Positions 37,070 to 48,921 of a DNA stretch of 64,000 nucleotides are shown one piece after another (the stretch's first letter is position 1; every line of letters begins with the position of its first letter). The notes under the pieces were generated by a model that was not told the origin of the DNA, did not search any database, and saw only the letters and a list, made by a program, of their open reading frames with translations. This DNA is from Kudoa neothunni (lineage: Eukaryota > Cnidaria), in the NCBI GenBank assembly GCA_964304625.1, contig OZ199838.1:13764001-13828000 (forward strand). Reading direction: 5' to 3'. A program made the translations under genes and the position numbers.

Positions 37070-38391
37070 CGCCAGTAATAAATAAAACGATTTAAAACAC
37101 ATGGTTAATTGGAATCTATTCTGTGTTTTTTGAACTAGTGCTTTCAGATAGTTAACTTTCAAGTTCAACTATTCCGGTGTCTTCTTTAGATGATGTTGTT
37201 GTACTTATTTTTTTAACCATCGTTCCGTTACAGCGTTTTAAAAATAGTCCAAATAATTTGTTGAATAGAAGAAATAATTGTGTTTACAGCAAAGCAGCAC
37301 AATCTCACTGCAGATGCGTAGCTAACCGATACAATTCAGCTATCACCAGTGTTACTAGCTCTAGCTATCAGTGAAAATCCACTAACATCATAAGATGCGA
37401 TCTATACCGATTTCCAATGTTATGATTAAATGTTGCTTTACATTGTACCTTTGTGAAACCTCTATCGCTGTTTCATGTAACCCACATCGAGAACCGCTGC
37501 GATAGATCATTTCGTAATTTTAATTAGATATTAATTAGAATTAAAATTGTTTAACAAACACTTTAATAATAGCTTGGCATTGGATACGACCCAATTCAAA
37601 TTCTTTTCCGGAAGTTAAGCATTCAGAATTTCAAACGATTCGTAATAATTCCAAAACGATCCACGGTCATAACGAGAGTGTGGATTGTTTTTATTGATGT
37701 AAAAAATTTAAAATATTAATATTAATTTAAAAGTAACATTCAGAAAGTTTTATTTTCATAAATTCTGCTCATGTTCTTTTTAGCCCGAAATTCTATATTT
37801 TTCAGAATTTAAAAATGAATTATTAAAAAAAATATAACTTTAACTCAACTTGAATAAATTTGTTTCCATCGACATTTTAACTTTAAATAAAGCATCGCGA
37901 CAATAAAAAAACATTAATTTGAAGATTTCTCGTAATGAAATCAACCACGATTACATTTCCATTTTATAGGAATACACGGTATTTTCTAACGTTTGAAACA
38001 TTTCTTTGCGACCAATCAAATAGAAGAATAAAAAGATCATACAAAAGGGAATATCATTAGCAACACGGCCTTTATGTCGCGAAACCTGCCAACAATATTA
38101 TTGTAGAGATCACGCATCAAAAGTTTGTTTTAATCATTCAATATAAATTATTAATTTAATTCTATATTATATTTTGTTTATTTGTCCATTTATCTTTCCC
38201 AAAAATATACACTTCATTCACCGGCCGAGTTTAGGAAAACTTACGATTAGTTGACGAAACCACCCGATAAGATTATAATGAGATTAGTTGTGCCAAAATT
38301 CCTTAGAACTTTTTCTATCATTTTATATTAATCCTTTAAATAAATTTATCTCAAGAATCCTATTTTTAAATATACCCCGAAGCCGTTAGAG
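37070..38391. other. No gene supported
   Basis: AT-rich. The 65-codon frame at 37177-37374 has no recognisable domain. No repeat or RNA structure stands out. Confidence 0.4.
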
Positions 38392-38636
38392 CAGTGGTTT
38401 TCAACTGGTGATCCGTGGATCCGCGGATCCGCAGCACAGACAAAAGATAGAAGCTAATATTTGATATCTATTCACAAATGCCTATTGTCATTGGCGATGT
38501 TGAATAAATTAAAAAAATTATATTTTGGTTTTTCGAAAATAAATGCATCCAAATTGTTATAATCTTGCATTTTATTTTCGTACATTATCTAAAATATATA
38601 TGGAGACCGCTATTCCAAATAGGTTACAGATCATTG
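38392..38636. mobile_element. hAT-type MITE with 8-bp target duplication
   Basis: It starts CAGTGGTTTTCAACTGGTGA and ends in a degraded inverted copy. The flanks CGTTAGAG (38384-38391) and CGTTAAAG (38637-38644) are an 8-bp duplication with one mismatch. Part of the interior (TTGGCGATGT, AATAAATGCAT) matches the MITE at 183-515. Confidence 0.7.
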
Positions 38637-38989
38637 CGTTAAAGTTAAGTTTTCCTCCTCCGCTGGGGAATTCAAATGAAAATAACATGTGTGCTAAATG
38701 AATTAGAACCGTAAGTCTCAATAGATCTCTGGCTTAGGTAGATTGTTATTACTATTGACATAACACAATAAGAAGGGTTAACATAAAAACTTATGTTTCA
38801 AATTTAAATCGCAAAATCTTGGCATAACTGAGTTTTTACAGCTGCCATAGAAAATCGAAAAATTGAAAAGATGAAAAAGAAATAACACCTCTTTTGTGCA
38901 TTATATTTAAAATATAAAATCGAATAAACAGGTGAGTTTGGCAAAGACAAACTATTGGTTATGTTGGGTTGGAAAATATATTTTGAAGT

Positions 38990-39421
38990 TTAGCCAAGTG
39001 AGATATCAGACGTGTCTTTTTTTAAATCTTCAGGTCGTTTGCGTAATAATCCAAGATTGTATTTCCACTTTCTTTTCCATAATCTAATGCGTTCTCTTCG
39101 GTCTAATCGTTGCTTCATTTTTTCAATGTGATTCAATCGCCGCGACTCCCTGTTTTCGTACATCCTTATAATTTTTTCGTGCTGGTATTTGATTAAATTT
39201 CTCCAAGTGAATTTTTCCAATGAGAGTTCTCGTTTTAGGTAAGCTGCTTTGTCTTCGAACGACTCAGTTCCAACCATCAATATCATTACCACAGCTGTGA
39301 CAGCGTAGACTACCACTTTTCTACACATGCCCATTAAATATCTCAATGTTTCGTCTCTTGTCGAATAATGAGTGCTTGTATCCTCATCACTAAGGAGAAA
39401 ATCGATGAATAACGTCATCAT
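38990..39421 (-). CDS. Small basic single-pass membrane protein, unrecognised
   Basis: A 143-codon open frame from an ATG at 39421 to a stop at 38990, uninterrupted in a 70% AT background. It has an acidic N-terminus, one hydrophobic segment at about residues 37-50 (VVVYAVTAVVMILMV), then a strongly basic, probably helical tail with KRELSLEKF, ENRESRRLNHIEKMKQRLDR and WKRKWKYNLG. This layout suits an organelle or ER membrane protein with a charged coiled tail, but I recognise no family. There are no obvious introns, although upstream exons cannot be excluded. No close same-strand neighbour. Confidence 0.6.
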   Translation of the reverse strand: MMTLFIDFLLSDEDTSTHYSTRDETLRYLMGMCRKVVVYAVTAVVMILMVGTESFEDKAAYLKRELSLEKFTWRNLIKYQHEKIIRMYENRESRRLNHIEKMKQRLDRRERIRLWKRKWKYNLGLLRKRPEDLKKDTSDISLG

Positions 39422-40487
39422 CCATAACAACTGATTACAGTGTTAAATTAGGATCGTGCCGTATTGTTGTTTTATTTTGTTGAGAAAAATAGTCATCAGT
39501 TACCGTTGTCGATGAAACGGCCTGCAAGCCAACATTACACAAAATCACATGATCAATAAATCACTCTGTAAGATGTGCCAAATTTGGTTTCCGGTCGAAA
39601 CCTAATCCATATTTTATGATGTTTAATGAGATGACGTCCCAAAAAGTTTTCAGGACGGCAAGCTACCCGAATGTTCATCCTTTGTTGCGCAAGCGTTTGT
39701 TTTGAGATTTAAATTTGAACCGTCGCGTGATTGGGCTTTCACGATGGTTTTCTATTCGGATCATTTATTATGCACTTTTGGATGGTTTCTTATTTTTGAC
39801 TATCAAGTGATAGTTGTAAGGTCGTAAGATTATAGTTGTCTTTTTTATTCTTCCTCAAGATCTCTGCTTTTTTATTAAAATGTATAATTTAATTTATATC
39901 TCGTTTGAGAGTGTTTCCTATGCCACCGGTTGTAGAAGAATAGTCATATAAGCTACTTACTAAATAAACCACTTTATTGATTATTAATGATGTCGATTGT
40001 CGTAAGTTTCACACCAGTATAACTGAGTAGCTATTGACCTCTTAGCACAAGCCAATGGTGGATGAACTGTATGTTGTATTTTATAAAGATAAAATTAATC
40101 ATAGAAATGTCCTGAGAAATGAGATTTTCTTGTAAACTAACGATTTGGTTTAATTGTATAATTTAAAAGAAAAAAATATCAACTGTAGTTTAATTAAATT
40201 CATTGCTTGACCTTATGGGTGATTATGCAGGAAGGGATCAACAGAAGATTCACGATGACGGTTAGTGTTTAAAGCGTCAGAGTTTCATAGTAAAAGTTAA
40301 TTTATCAGTGTTTTAGATGACGTAATTTGAATTGCATGCCCGACTATAACAAATGTAGTGTCTGTACAAAAAACAACCATCAATTTCATTTAATATGGTC
40401 GGCATGATAGGGTTAACACGCCCTATTATTTGGATTTCCGAACGAGGTATTTACATGAGAAAAAGGAGATTGACAAGCGGATGAAGA

Positions 40488-43103
40488 ATGAAAAAAGATA
40501 AAACAACATCACTTTCGAAAATTGGAAATTTCCTTCGAAAATGCAACGAACAGGAACCCGAAAAATTACCTCAAATTGAATGGTCACTATTTATGAGCAC
40601 TCTGATGATGGTTAGCAGCTGTTTTGGGGTAGGGATTGTGACCGTGCCCTATCTCTATAAACTGTGTGATGAGTGGTACACAGCGTTGGGAATACAATCT
40701 GTATATTGTTTTCCGCATGTTAGATATATAATATATTCAACCTTTGAAATTATTACGTTAATTTGAATTGTAACACAATAAGAACTGTTTATTAATAAAT
40801 AAATAAATTTTATTTCATTAAGTATATCGACAACTAATTAGCACCTAAAATACAGCACTTTGATCTAAAACATAATTCATGACCTGATTTAAATAATAAA
40901 CGATCATATTATATTTACAGGGAATATTTTGTCTTAACTTTATAAGTGGGCCCTATATCAATATTTATAGGGAAAAATACTATTGATTAATCACAAAGGC
41001 ACTATTAATAACTAATTTTTTTTATATATTTAAATGAAATAGTTGAAATATTATGTGTCTAATTAATTGTTGAGCTAACTTCAAAATGTCCATGTCTAAG
41101 CAATATTGTAATGCGTTATGTAGGCTGTAATGGTGGTGATGTTTGGAAGCTATGGTGTCTTGATATTTTGTAAAAAAAAGACTGGAGCTTATAGCTATTT
41201 TAATATGCTGGAGATTTGTTTTAACGAGAAAACAAGACTTGTTTTAGAAGTATTCTCAATAGCTCATTTCCTGGGGTATTGTGTGGCGTGTTGCATTGCG
41301 TTGAAGGACCAAGTAGTTCCAGGTAGTTCAATAATAAAATTATTCTGTATAAATAATATGTATAGTTATTCGAAATAAATTCCCAGACTCGAAACACTAT
41401 CATTGGTATAGTAGTGACGGATTTGTTACATTCAGTCTGGGTGTGGTGCTATTTCTCCCATTACTCTTCTTACGAACAGTCAATAAGCTATATTATGTCA
41501 AGTATTAGAGTCGATTTAGTTTTTTTATTTTAAATTTTCTTCCCAGTGCCTTAACTATCGTATCAGCTCTATATCTTGGGATTTATCTAACGGTGAATTA
41601 CGCCATTTATGGCTCCATACTAACTGACGATTCAAAAAAACAGTACATTCAATTTGTCTCTCCTCAAACTAACTAGTTCTTTGTAGAATTCGAGATGATT
41701 ATTCGGTGTTCGTTGTTGTTGGTCCAATGATATTTTCATTCCAGGTAACTTTTTACTCATTATTATATGTTGAAGGTATGATCACCTCTCTTTGTAGAAT
41801 CACATACATGCGATTTCCATATTTGATGCTATGAAAAAGAAATCTGCATTAAGATATATAATGATTTGTCTCGTGATGGTGGTGTCGTGTAATGTTGTAT
41901 ACGCGTTGGTTGGAATTTTTGGATTTCTCACCTACACCACCGATACTAAAGGTAACATATTTTTGAACTTTACAAAAGACAACGCTTCAAGCATTATTGC
42001 GAGAATCCTTTATTTTGTCTCGTTGATAACTTCCTATGTACTCACGGCTTATTCGTCAAGGTAACTATCATGAAATGTTCTTGTTTTCATTTGAAAACTG
42101 ATATCAAAATTAGACTAGCATTACATCAACTGTTGAATTTGTTATCAAAAAAAGTGATCACATACATTGTGAAGGACGATATTACTGATTTGGTTCCTCA
42201 AAAACCAGATAAAGAAAAGAAGGATGGTTATCAGAGCTCTTGTTGTATATTGAGCGAGCCAGTATCTTCGGAAACCTCGGTATGGGAGCACCAAGAAAAG
42301 GGAGGCTATCTATGGAATGAGAATAACTGCAAGGATTCAGAGGATGAAGATTTTAAATCGTCGTCATCTTCGAGATTTTCACTTAATGGGGAGCAAAAGC
42401 CGCAACCTTCGCTAAGGCGTATTTTCGTAGTATGGCAGCTAAACCAGTGTTTCCCAACCTGGGGTCCGCGCACTAATTTTAGGTGATCTGTAAGGAGATT
42501 CCTACTCTTCAAAATTATTCTTTTATAAATTGGTGGCTATGATCATAGCAAAATTTAAAAACACAATTCTAATGCAATAATATCATAAATATAAATATAT
42601 GTAGGCGATAAACCAAAAAAAGTTGGGAAACACAGCTTAACAGTGATAATAGTGTTTTATTTTTAGTGCACCCTGCACCTTCTAACTTGGACCCCACATC
42701 TTCTCAGGGCTATTTACCAACGAGAATCGATTGGTTGTTATCTGCTGTATTATGGTTTCTTGCAACCATAATCAGCACACTTTTTATGAAATCCCTCTCA
42801 ACTATTATTCAATTTTTTGGATTTACCTCCGTAGTAACAAGTCTATTCTTGCCAGGTATTGCTTTCTTTTGTAAAACCCTTTCAATCTCATTTCATTAAA
42901 AATTAATTTCATTTATTTGATTTAATTAATTTCGTTCGATAGGACTATTATTGCTCTTTCTGTCTCTAAAAAAAACCCTTGCCGATTCAAAATCCATTGA
43001 AACATTAATTCGATGTGTTGCGTTTGCTTTTATTATTTTGGGTAGTTACATTTTTGCTACACTTGTTTTGTGCTGCATTACAACTGGAATTACAGAAGTT
43101 TAG
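40488..43103 (+). CDS. Amino acid transporter, SLC36/SLC38 (Aa_trans) family
   Basis: Nine exons: 40488-40700, 41124-41322, 41387-41501, 41547-41642, 41687-41768, 41798-42060, 42114-42418, 42667-42855 and 42943-43103. They sum to 1623 nt in one frame, giving 540 aa. Introns are 29-423 bp; the 29-bp one (41769-41797) is needed to keep frame. The start shows the family helix 1 pattern, FMSTLMMVSSCFGVGIVTVP, followed by about ten more hydrophobic segments, such as YLGIYLTVNYAIYGSI and NVVYALVGIFGFLTY. A long hydrophilic Ser/Asp/Glu-rich loop of about 110 residues precedes the last three helices; its length is unusual. The family moves amino acids with H+ or Na+. The subfamily is not resolved. 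Intron 7 (42419-42666) contains a hAT MITE. Confidence 0.85.
42445..42633. mobile_element. hAT MITE inside transporter intron 7
   Basis: The left end CAGTGTTTCCCAACCTGGGG and right end GTTGGGAAACAC are inverted. Flanks AGCTAAAC (42437-42444) and AGCTTAAC (42634-42641) are an 8-bp duplication with one mismatch. At 189 bp it accounts for most of a 248-bp intron in a gene whose other introns are mostly 29-90 bp. Confidence 0.75.
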
Positions 43104-43315
43104 TTATTTTGATTGGATGTTGTTCAAAATAATTTATTTTATCTTACGTTAGAAAATAGGAAATATTGTCATGTTTTATTTTATACTTTTTACTGATTCC
43201 GCACAACATAAGTTACAAAAGGACTACATTAGAACAAGAAAAAATCTCTTCTTGTCAGCTGCTTTATATTATAAGTTAATAACCCACATGTAAAATAAAT
43301 AGATACAATCGGACC

Positions 43316-45562
43316 TGGATATAGTAAGGTTTTGATTTAGACGTATATTTAAGACATTAGGAATGGTTTGAATTCTTTTTCTGTATTAAATGATAATAAT
43401 AACTTAAACTAAAGAATTTTTTTAAACAATTTTTGTTTCTAACTATGGTTTAAAACTAATCATTATGGAATTTTCTAAATCAAAGAAGGGAATTGGTGGA
43501 ATAGAGGCCGAAAAAATAAACAATTAAATCTACATGGCAACTGCTTCGGTTTTAATTTTTGTGTGAGAATTTTAGGTCAATCATCTTTGGGCGCGGTCTG
43601 TAAAATGAGAACAGTATTATTAATTCCGATATTTCTTACAATAGAAAAAGATTGTTATCTGGAAAATTTATGCTTCTTCTCGCCAATAAAATTTTTATTC
43701 TTCCCAAGGAATATTGCTAGCTGTAGCAGCCAATGAATGCTGGAATAATATATTATTTAAAATACCGCTATCAAAGTACCCTTTGTCGGGACATTCTAGT
43801 ATATGAAGAGAGCTTCGAACCGAAATTTACATTATTAGATCATGTTGGAACCCCTGAAAAATTTTGGGATAAAGTTTCTTCCTCAGCCATCATTAATAGC
43901 TTATATAAGTCAAAAATACTTAAAAAAGATATTCATGCTATTTAAAATTTTACTTAAAATCATTTAAAATAAAAACTCAATTTTTAAAATATTGCACAGG
44001 ACAAAGGTGACATACAAGGAATATTGTATATTTAAAATTTGATCGAAAACGATATCTATGAGATAAATATACTCCAACATAACATTTTTATATGCGATTA
44101 AAAAGAATGTTTAGCGTTGCCAAAAAAAGTGTATCTAGCCATGAAGAAGTAACTAAAGCAGTGACCACTAGCGACATTAAGATTAAACTTAATGCGCGGA
44201 GAATAGGATTTATGCGAAGCGATCCAGCTGGTTTATTTTATTTACATCCACCTTAACAATATGGCATTGTGGTGTTAGGTAGAGATCGCGTAACATGAGA
44301 TTGTGAGTTCGAAACCTAGTCCGGGCGTTCCTGAACTCCTAATCCGAAATTAAGCAGAAAGGCTGTAGTAATCGCAAGGAGTTACGATTTATCGTGACCC
44401 TGTTTGCAGCTGGGAAGGAAGCCTGGCGGAAGGGTAAAATTCGGGCGCTCATAAATTCATAAACGCCGGGTACAGGAACGAAATACGACCTATTAGGGGG
44501 ATTCCGTAGAGTCGACACCCGCATTCACACGACTTTCCCAGACTAATTCTGGGTTAATCCAGGGTATGGTTGGGGTCGTGGTTGCTCTGAAACGAGAATG
44601 TTTAGTGGGTTAAAATCCCACACTACCGCTAAGCGTAAGTCGCCTTAATATGACGCTGTGGTGCCTAAAATGTAAATGGAGAAAGCCTAACCAGCCCGAA
44701 CTTTACAACCTAACAAGTTGCGCCAGAGGTTTGACCCTGTCCCTGTAAACAAAAAAAATTTTCATTTACATCCAATAATGGAGTGATGCTCTCATTTGGC
44801 AATAAAACGTTTTACATAGACATTACAAACAATTTTAAAAATGAATCTATATTTATCATCATAAATTTCTTTCTTAACTTATTATTTTTATGTGGTTTAA
44901 TGACACGGTTTATCTAATACACACAATTTGTCCATCTGAATTAATACTTTGAAGAATAACTTTCGAGAAAGTACGTCTTTTTTTAAATCGACTAGAACCA
45001 ATATAAAATGATATGGCTTTTCATTAAAACCATCTATAAAAGTGAACATTAATATACTTTGCATAAAATTAATTCTTGTCAACAGAAATTCCATTTTTTA
45101 AAATATTTTTATCCAAACGTATAAAAATTTTTTCACATCCTTTGAAAACTTTTTAAAAATTGGCAGCATCCATTTAAAGGTTAACTAATATGAGCGGGAA
45201 AAATTGTTATGCCTTAAAAGCGAATACATCATATTTGGGGTTTAAAAGTATATTTTTGTGTTCATAGATCAAAATTTATTTTTAAAAAGAAATACTCATT
45301 TTCAGCTAGACGATTTGAACCAAGAATATTGATATTGTAGGTTTACTACAAGAGGGGTTAATGGTTTCAGTTGATTTAGATTGTTTGTCAATTATTTCGT
45401 TTAGACAAACTGTTCGTGTATATATCTAAAAATACTGAAGAATTATTAGTTTAAAAAAACAAAAAATAATGATTTTTTCATTAGAAAACAAATAAACGAA
45501 TGAAACATAACTTTCTCCACTAACGTGCACGCGCAAGATATTGGTATAGCAAGGTTCGACTG
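43316..45562 (+). mobile_element. Tigger/pogo remnant, internally rearranged
   Basis: The plus strand at about 43670-43945 encodes the end of a DDE_1 transposase: LPKEYC...QPMNAGIIYYLKYRYQ matches the Tigger LPPNTTSxLQPLDQGII..FK block and GTPEKFWDKVSSSAIINSLY matches the block after it, with stops between. Possible ends are CAATCGGACCTGGATATAGT after TA (43314-43315) and, inverted, CAGTCGAACCTTGCTATACC before TA (45563-45564). They match at roughly two thirds of positions, so pairing them is tentative. The N-terminal half of the transposase is absent and a GC-rich block sits inside. Confidence 0.55.
44240..44755. repeat. GC-rich island with tRNA-like promoter boxes (SINE candidate)
   Basis: About 500 bp near 47-50% GC in a 28-30% GC region. 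GTGGTGTTAGGTAGAGATCG followed 25 bases later by GAGTTCGAAACC resembles the A and B boxes of a tRNA gene, but the cloverleaf stems do not pair well. A second B-like box, GGGTTAAAATCCCAC, lies near 44611. GCTGTGGTGCCTAAAATG near 44653 partly repeats the head. No poly-A tail or flanking duplication was found, and I do not recognise the family. Confidence 0.35.
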
Positions 45563-45599
45563 TACCATTGTTTTGTAATGCATATCTAAAAATAGTGGT

Positions 45600-45840
45600 T
45601 AAAACGTATAATTGTGGCCTTATTCCGAATCAGCGACAACGAAAAAAAAGAACAAGTTGATTATTTTATTTTTACGTATTTATCAGTGTTACATCACCAG
45701 TAGGTTACTTTCGGCAATTGCCATTTACTATCACAGTAGCAATTACCGAAATCTATTGGTTCAAAGAATTTCTAGCTCCTCGCCATTATTTCAGCAGGCT
45801 ATGCCTCAAATTAAGCCGGTTCGAGAATAATATGTTATAT
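45600..45840 (+). repeat. Dispersed repeat family R, copy 2
   Basis: See copy 1 at 30215-30510; about 210 bp align with several small gaps. This copy begins just right of the proposed end of the Tigger remnant. The short open frame in it is not conserved with copy 1. Confidence 0.5.
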
Positions 45841-46249
45841 TAACTTTTGAAGGACAACCCTGGGCTCCACGAGCCCATATACATTAACCAAATTAATCGT
45901 AGTATTAATGTACTAATTAGTGCATGAATTTGTGATCTCTCTTAAAGCTAGCTGTGTTGTACAATAACGCATTGATAAGAAAAACAATAAGAATAAATAT
46001 TCTGTTAATTTTGTGAAATACAATCAAAACAAGTAATATTTCTCGTGGAATGCTCGCTACATACACTTTTTTCAAAGGAAACGCTTATTCCTACGAATTA
46101 CATGGCTTGGACAAAAGTGGCATGGCTTTCGTCTGTTATCTTCGCAGATTTGGGTTAGGTTTGATTCATTATTGGAAAATTGATATCCAATAATTTCCAT
46201 TGAGCGTTTCAAGGCGGGTTGGGCAGAAATTAATGGATTTTCGAATCTT
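45841..46249. other. No gene seen
   Basis: Intergenic filler between the repeat and the piggyBac remnant. No feature recognised. Confidence 0.4.
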
Positions 46250-47240
46250 CTTTCTTGTTCGCCCTATATTAACAATTGAGACAAATCCAATAGGAGTCTT
46301 TGTCTTCGACCAGTTTTATGGGTTCTCATGTAGGTTAGATTTCTATTTATGAAAATTACAAATGCGTTGAATGTAGCCACATCTAATAATTGGCAAAACA
46401 CCGCGAGTGGCCAACGTCGGCACTTTTCCTTGCAAGAATTTGTTGAAACACACTGATCTAATGTGTCAACGTCGTATTTTATTATTGTGGTCTAAGATTG
46501 CCTGGGACTTAGCATGGTATTCTTTACTTACATTTTGAGTACGGTGTTCTGATGAAAGAACAACCACTGCCTTGTTTTTACGCGGAACATATGAAATAAG
46601 AGTGAATACTTTGTAAAAACCAAATGGCGACGAAAATATCTTTCTTGATTTATGCGCCAAAAATTCTGGGGGTATAAAAGTTTTGCATTTACGCACAGAC
46701 ACAAATATTGATGTTTTCCTTGCATACAAAGATTCAGCCAGTTTCCACGAAGTAAAATAATTGTCGAGGGTGATATTACGGCCTGCCATCCAATAGATTT
46801 TGTGTTAGAATTACTACAACATTAAAAGGTAGGTTGAATTCACGGTAACAGTCAAATTTACTCAAATATGGAATTATGTTTGAAACATAAGAGATGTCGC
46901 TCTCGCAAACAATCCAAAATTTTAAACCGTATTTCGATGGGGTTTTGGGCATGTAAACCAAAAATGAAACTCGCCCCCAAAAAGGTTACAGCTGTTCATC
47001 AACAGTTAAATTAGGGCCTGGGATATAGCTAGTTCTACAAATGTTAGAAAATTCACCAAATATTTTTTTTATCGGTGAAAATTTATCTTGTGATCTAGGA
47101 TTGTTGTTTCTGGTCCAGTACTCATGAAAACGCAATGCTCATCGGATTTTTTAAATCTATCTCGACTCATCGCTGCGCGAAATAAGGGTCTCCCATGAAT
47201 TTCATCCCACAAAATTTTTTTACTTTCCGAATTGGATTTT
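46250..47240 (-). mobile_element. piggyBac transposase remnant, second family
   Basis: Minus-strand blocks in order: WDEIHGRPLFRAAMSRDRFK, DKFSPIKKIFGEF, YIPGPNLTVDEQL, FLVYMPKTPSKYGLKFWIVC, GRNITLDNYFTSWKLAESLY, PPEFL, VFTLISYVPRKNKAVVVLSS and, after one more frame change, YDVDTLDQCVST with RRWPLAVFCQLLDVATFNAF. This is the DDE_Tnp_1_7 core of the PGBD/piggyBac superfamily. I count a stop right after DEQL and at least three frame changes, so it is dead. It is closer to vertebrate-type PGBD4 in wording than the copy at 5 kb. TTAA ends were not found. Confidence 0.82.
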
Positions 47241-47361
47241 TAGGCACCAACTAACGGCATGGCGAAAATCCGCCTAAGAACTACGAGTGCGCGATCAGGT
47301 GTGCACAATAGGAACCAACCTTTTATTGAATTATTTGCGCAAGCGTTTTGCCTTCAACTCT

Positions 47362-48674
47362 ATGCCAGAGAAGATTGATTCCAATAAACCAAATTACATA
47401 CTTCCAAAAACCATTAGAAACGGACGAATAATTTTTTACAACAAATATGTATATGTTAAAGATTATTCTAACAACAGGAATATATTTTGGAGATGTCAGA
47501 CTCAGGAATGCAAAAGGAGATTGAAAACATTCCCATTAAATGAAATAAAAGAGACTGAAGAGAGAGGAACACATAATCACGTGATATCTGATAATGAGAT
47601 TAAAAAGCTCACACTCTGTAACACAATTAAAGAATTAGCTGAGATCACTAAATACCCAACAAATAGAATATATTCAATGGCTACGAACCATGTTAACTTA
47701 TATGACCTTCCAATTGTTCCAACAAAAATCAATATACAAAAATATACAGAATTCTAGAAAAAGAAATACGATTGAAGTTAACTATGAATCAAATCTTTGC
47801 GATTTATGCATCAGATCGTTGCGTAATGAGAATCTAATAGTGTATGATTCGTGTTTAAAAGATCTTAATCGAATTATTATATTTTCTACATCATAAAATC
47901 TAATTCATGGGAAAATATTTGGGAAAGACTGTCCATTAGTGTATATATTAATGACAAAACTTACTGAGACCATGTATAGTAAAGTTTTATCAATTCTTAA
48001 AGAGAATAATGTTGTTTTCCCCGAATACTTAGTGATGGACCTCGAAATCCAGTCGTTTAATGCGTATAAAAAGCGTCAGGAAAAATCTCCATTAGGTTTT
48101 GCTTATTCCATTTCGGCTAATGTATTTGGAGACGAATTCAAAAGGAAGGATTCGCAAATCGTTATTCTGAGGATGCTGATTTTAAGATGTACATTAAATT
48201 TTTTCTTTCCATAGCATTTGTTCCTAAAAGTTCTGTACACGATGAATTTCAAAAGTTGAAGAATAAGGCAAGTCAATTCTCTGATGTTAATTTGGACTCA
48301 TTCATTTATTATTTTGTGAAGGATTTCGTTAAATCACTAAAATGCCCTTAGAAAATTGGAATATTTACGATCGCATTAAGGATGGGATTAATTTCACTTC
48401 CAATTCAGATGAAGCATTTAATTGCCATTTTCATAAAAGATTTGATCAATCTCACACTGGGTTGCACTCATTTATTGAGAGATTAAAAGAGGCCCAAAGC
48501 AACACTGAACAAGAAATTCAGTTCCGTATGTGCAAGCCTAACATGATCTCTTCAGAAAAAGATCATATTGAGAAAATAGAGAAACTGAAAGATATATGCT
48601 CCAATTACGAAAAATATTATGAAACTCATTATTTAGAAGTAATCGCCACAACATATAATTGGACTTTAGAATAA
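47362..48674 (+). mobile_element. FLYWCH-type MULE transposase remnant
   Basis: The plus strand starts at an ATG at 47362 with a FLYWCH zinc finger: YVYVKDY, IFWRCQTQECKRRL, then EERGTHNH. After a frame change come RIIIFSTS and, after a deletion that removes the first catalytic Asp (the usual DGTF block), PLVYILMTKLTETMYSKVL. Then comes the second Asp region (VMDLEIQSFNAY) and a C-terminal part with LSIAFVPKS and ENWNIYDRIKDG. The last frame (48342-48674) is open. At least three frame breaks. It starts about 120 bp from the piggyBac remnant, facing away. Confidence 0.75.
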
Positions 48675-48921
48675 CTAATATATTATAATTTTATTTTTTT
48701 GATATTTATTTTTGCTACAATATCAATGTTCGCAAACGTTCTAAACAGGAAGCGGATTATAGAGTTTACCTTTGCGCGTGCGTTTGGCAAGATTTCGCCG
48801 TACGGAATCACGCGACCTATTTACAGTTTGTAAGTGCTATATCGTAAAATCTAGACCATAGCGAACCTTTAAACTCATCATCTACGCTAAAAATTATTGT
48901 TTCTTTAATTGTATCAATAAA

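Noticed and set aside
44290-44360. A functional tRNA gene
   Set aside because: A- and B-box-like motifs are present, but acceptor, D and T stems do not pair properly.
47287-47361. Upstream extension of the FLYWCH frame
   Set aside because: No ATG before 47362 in this frame.
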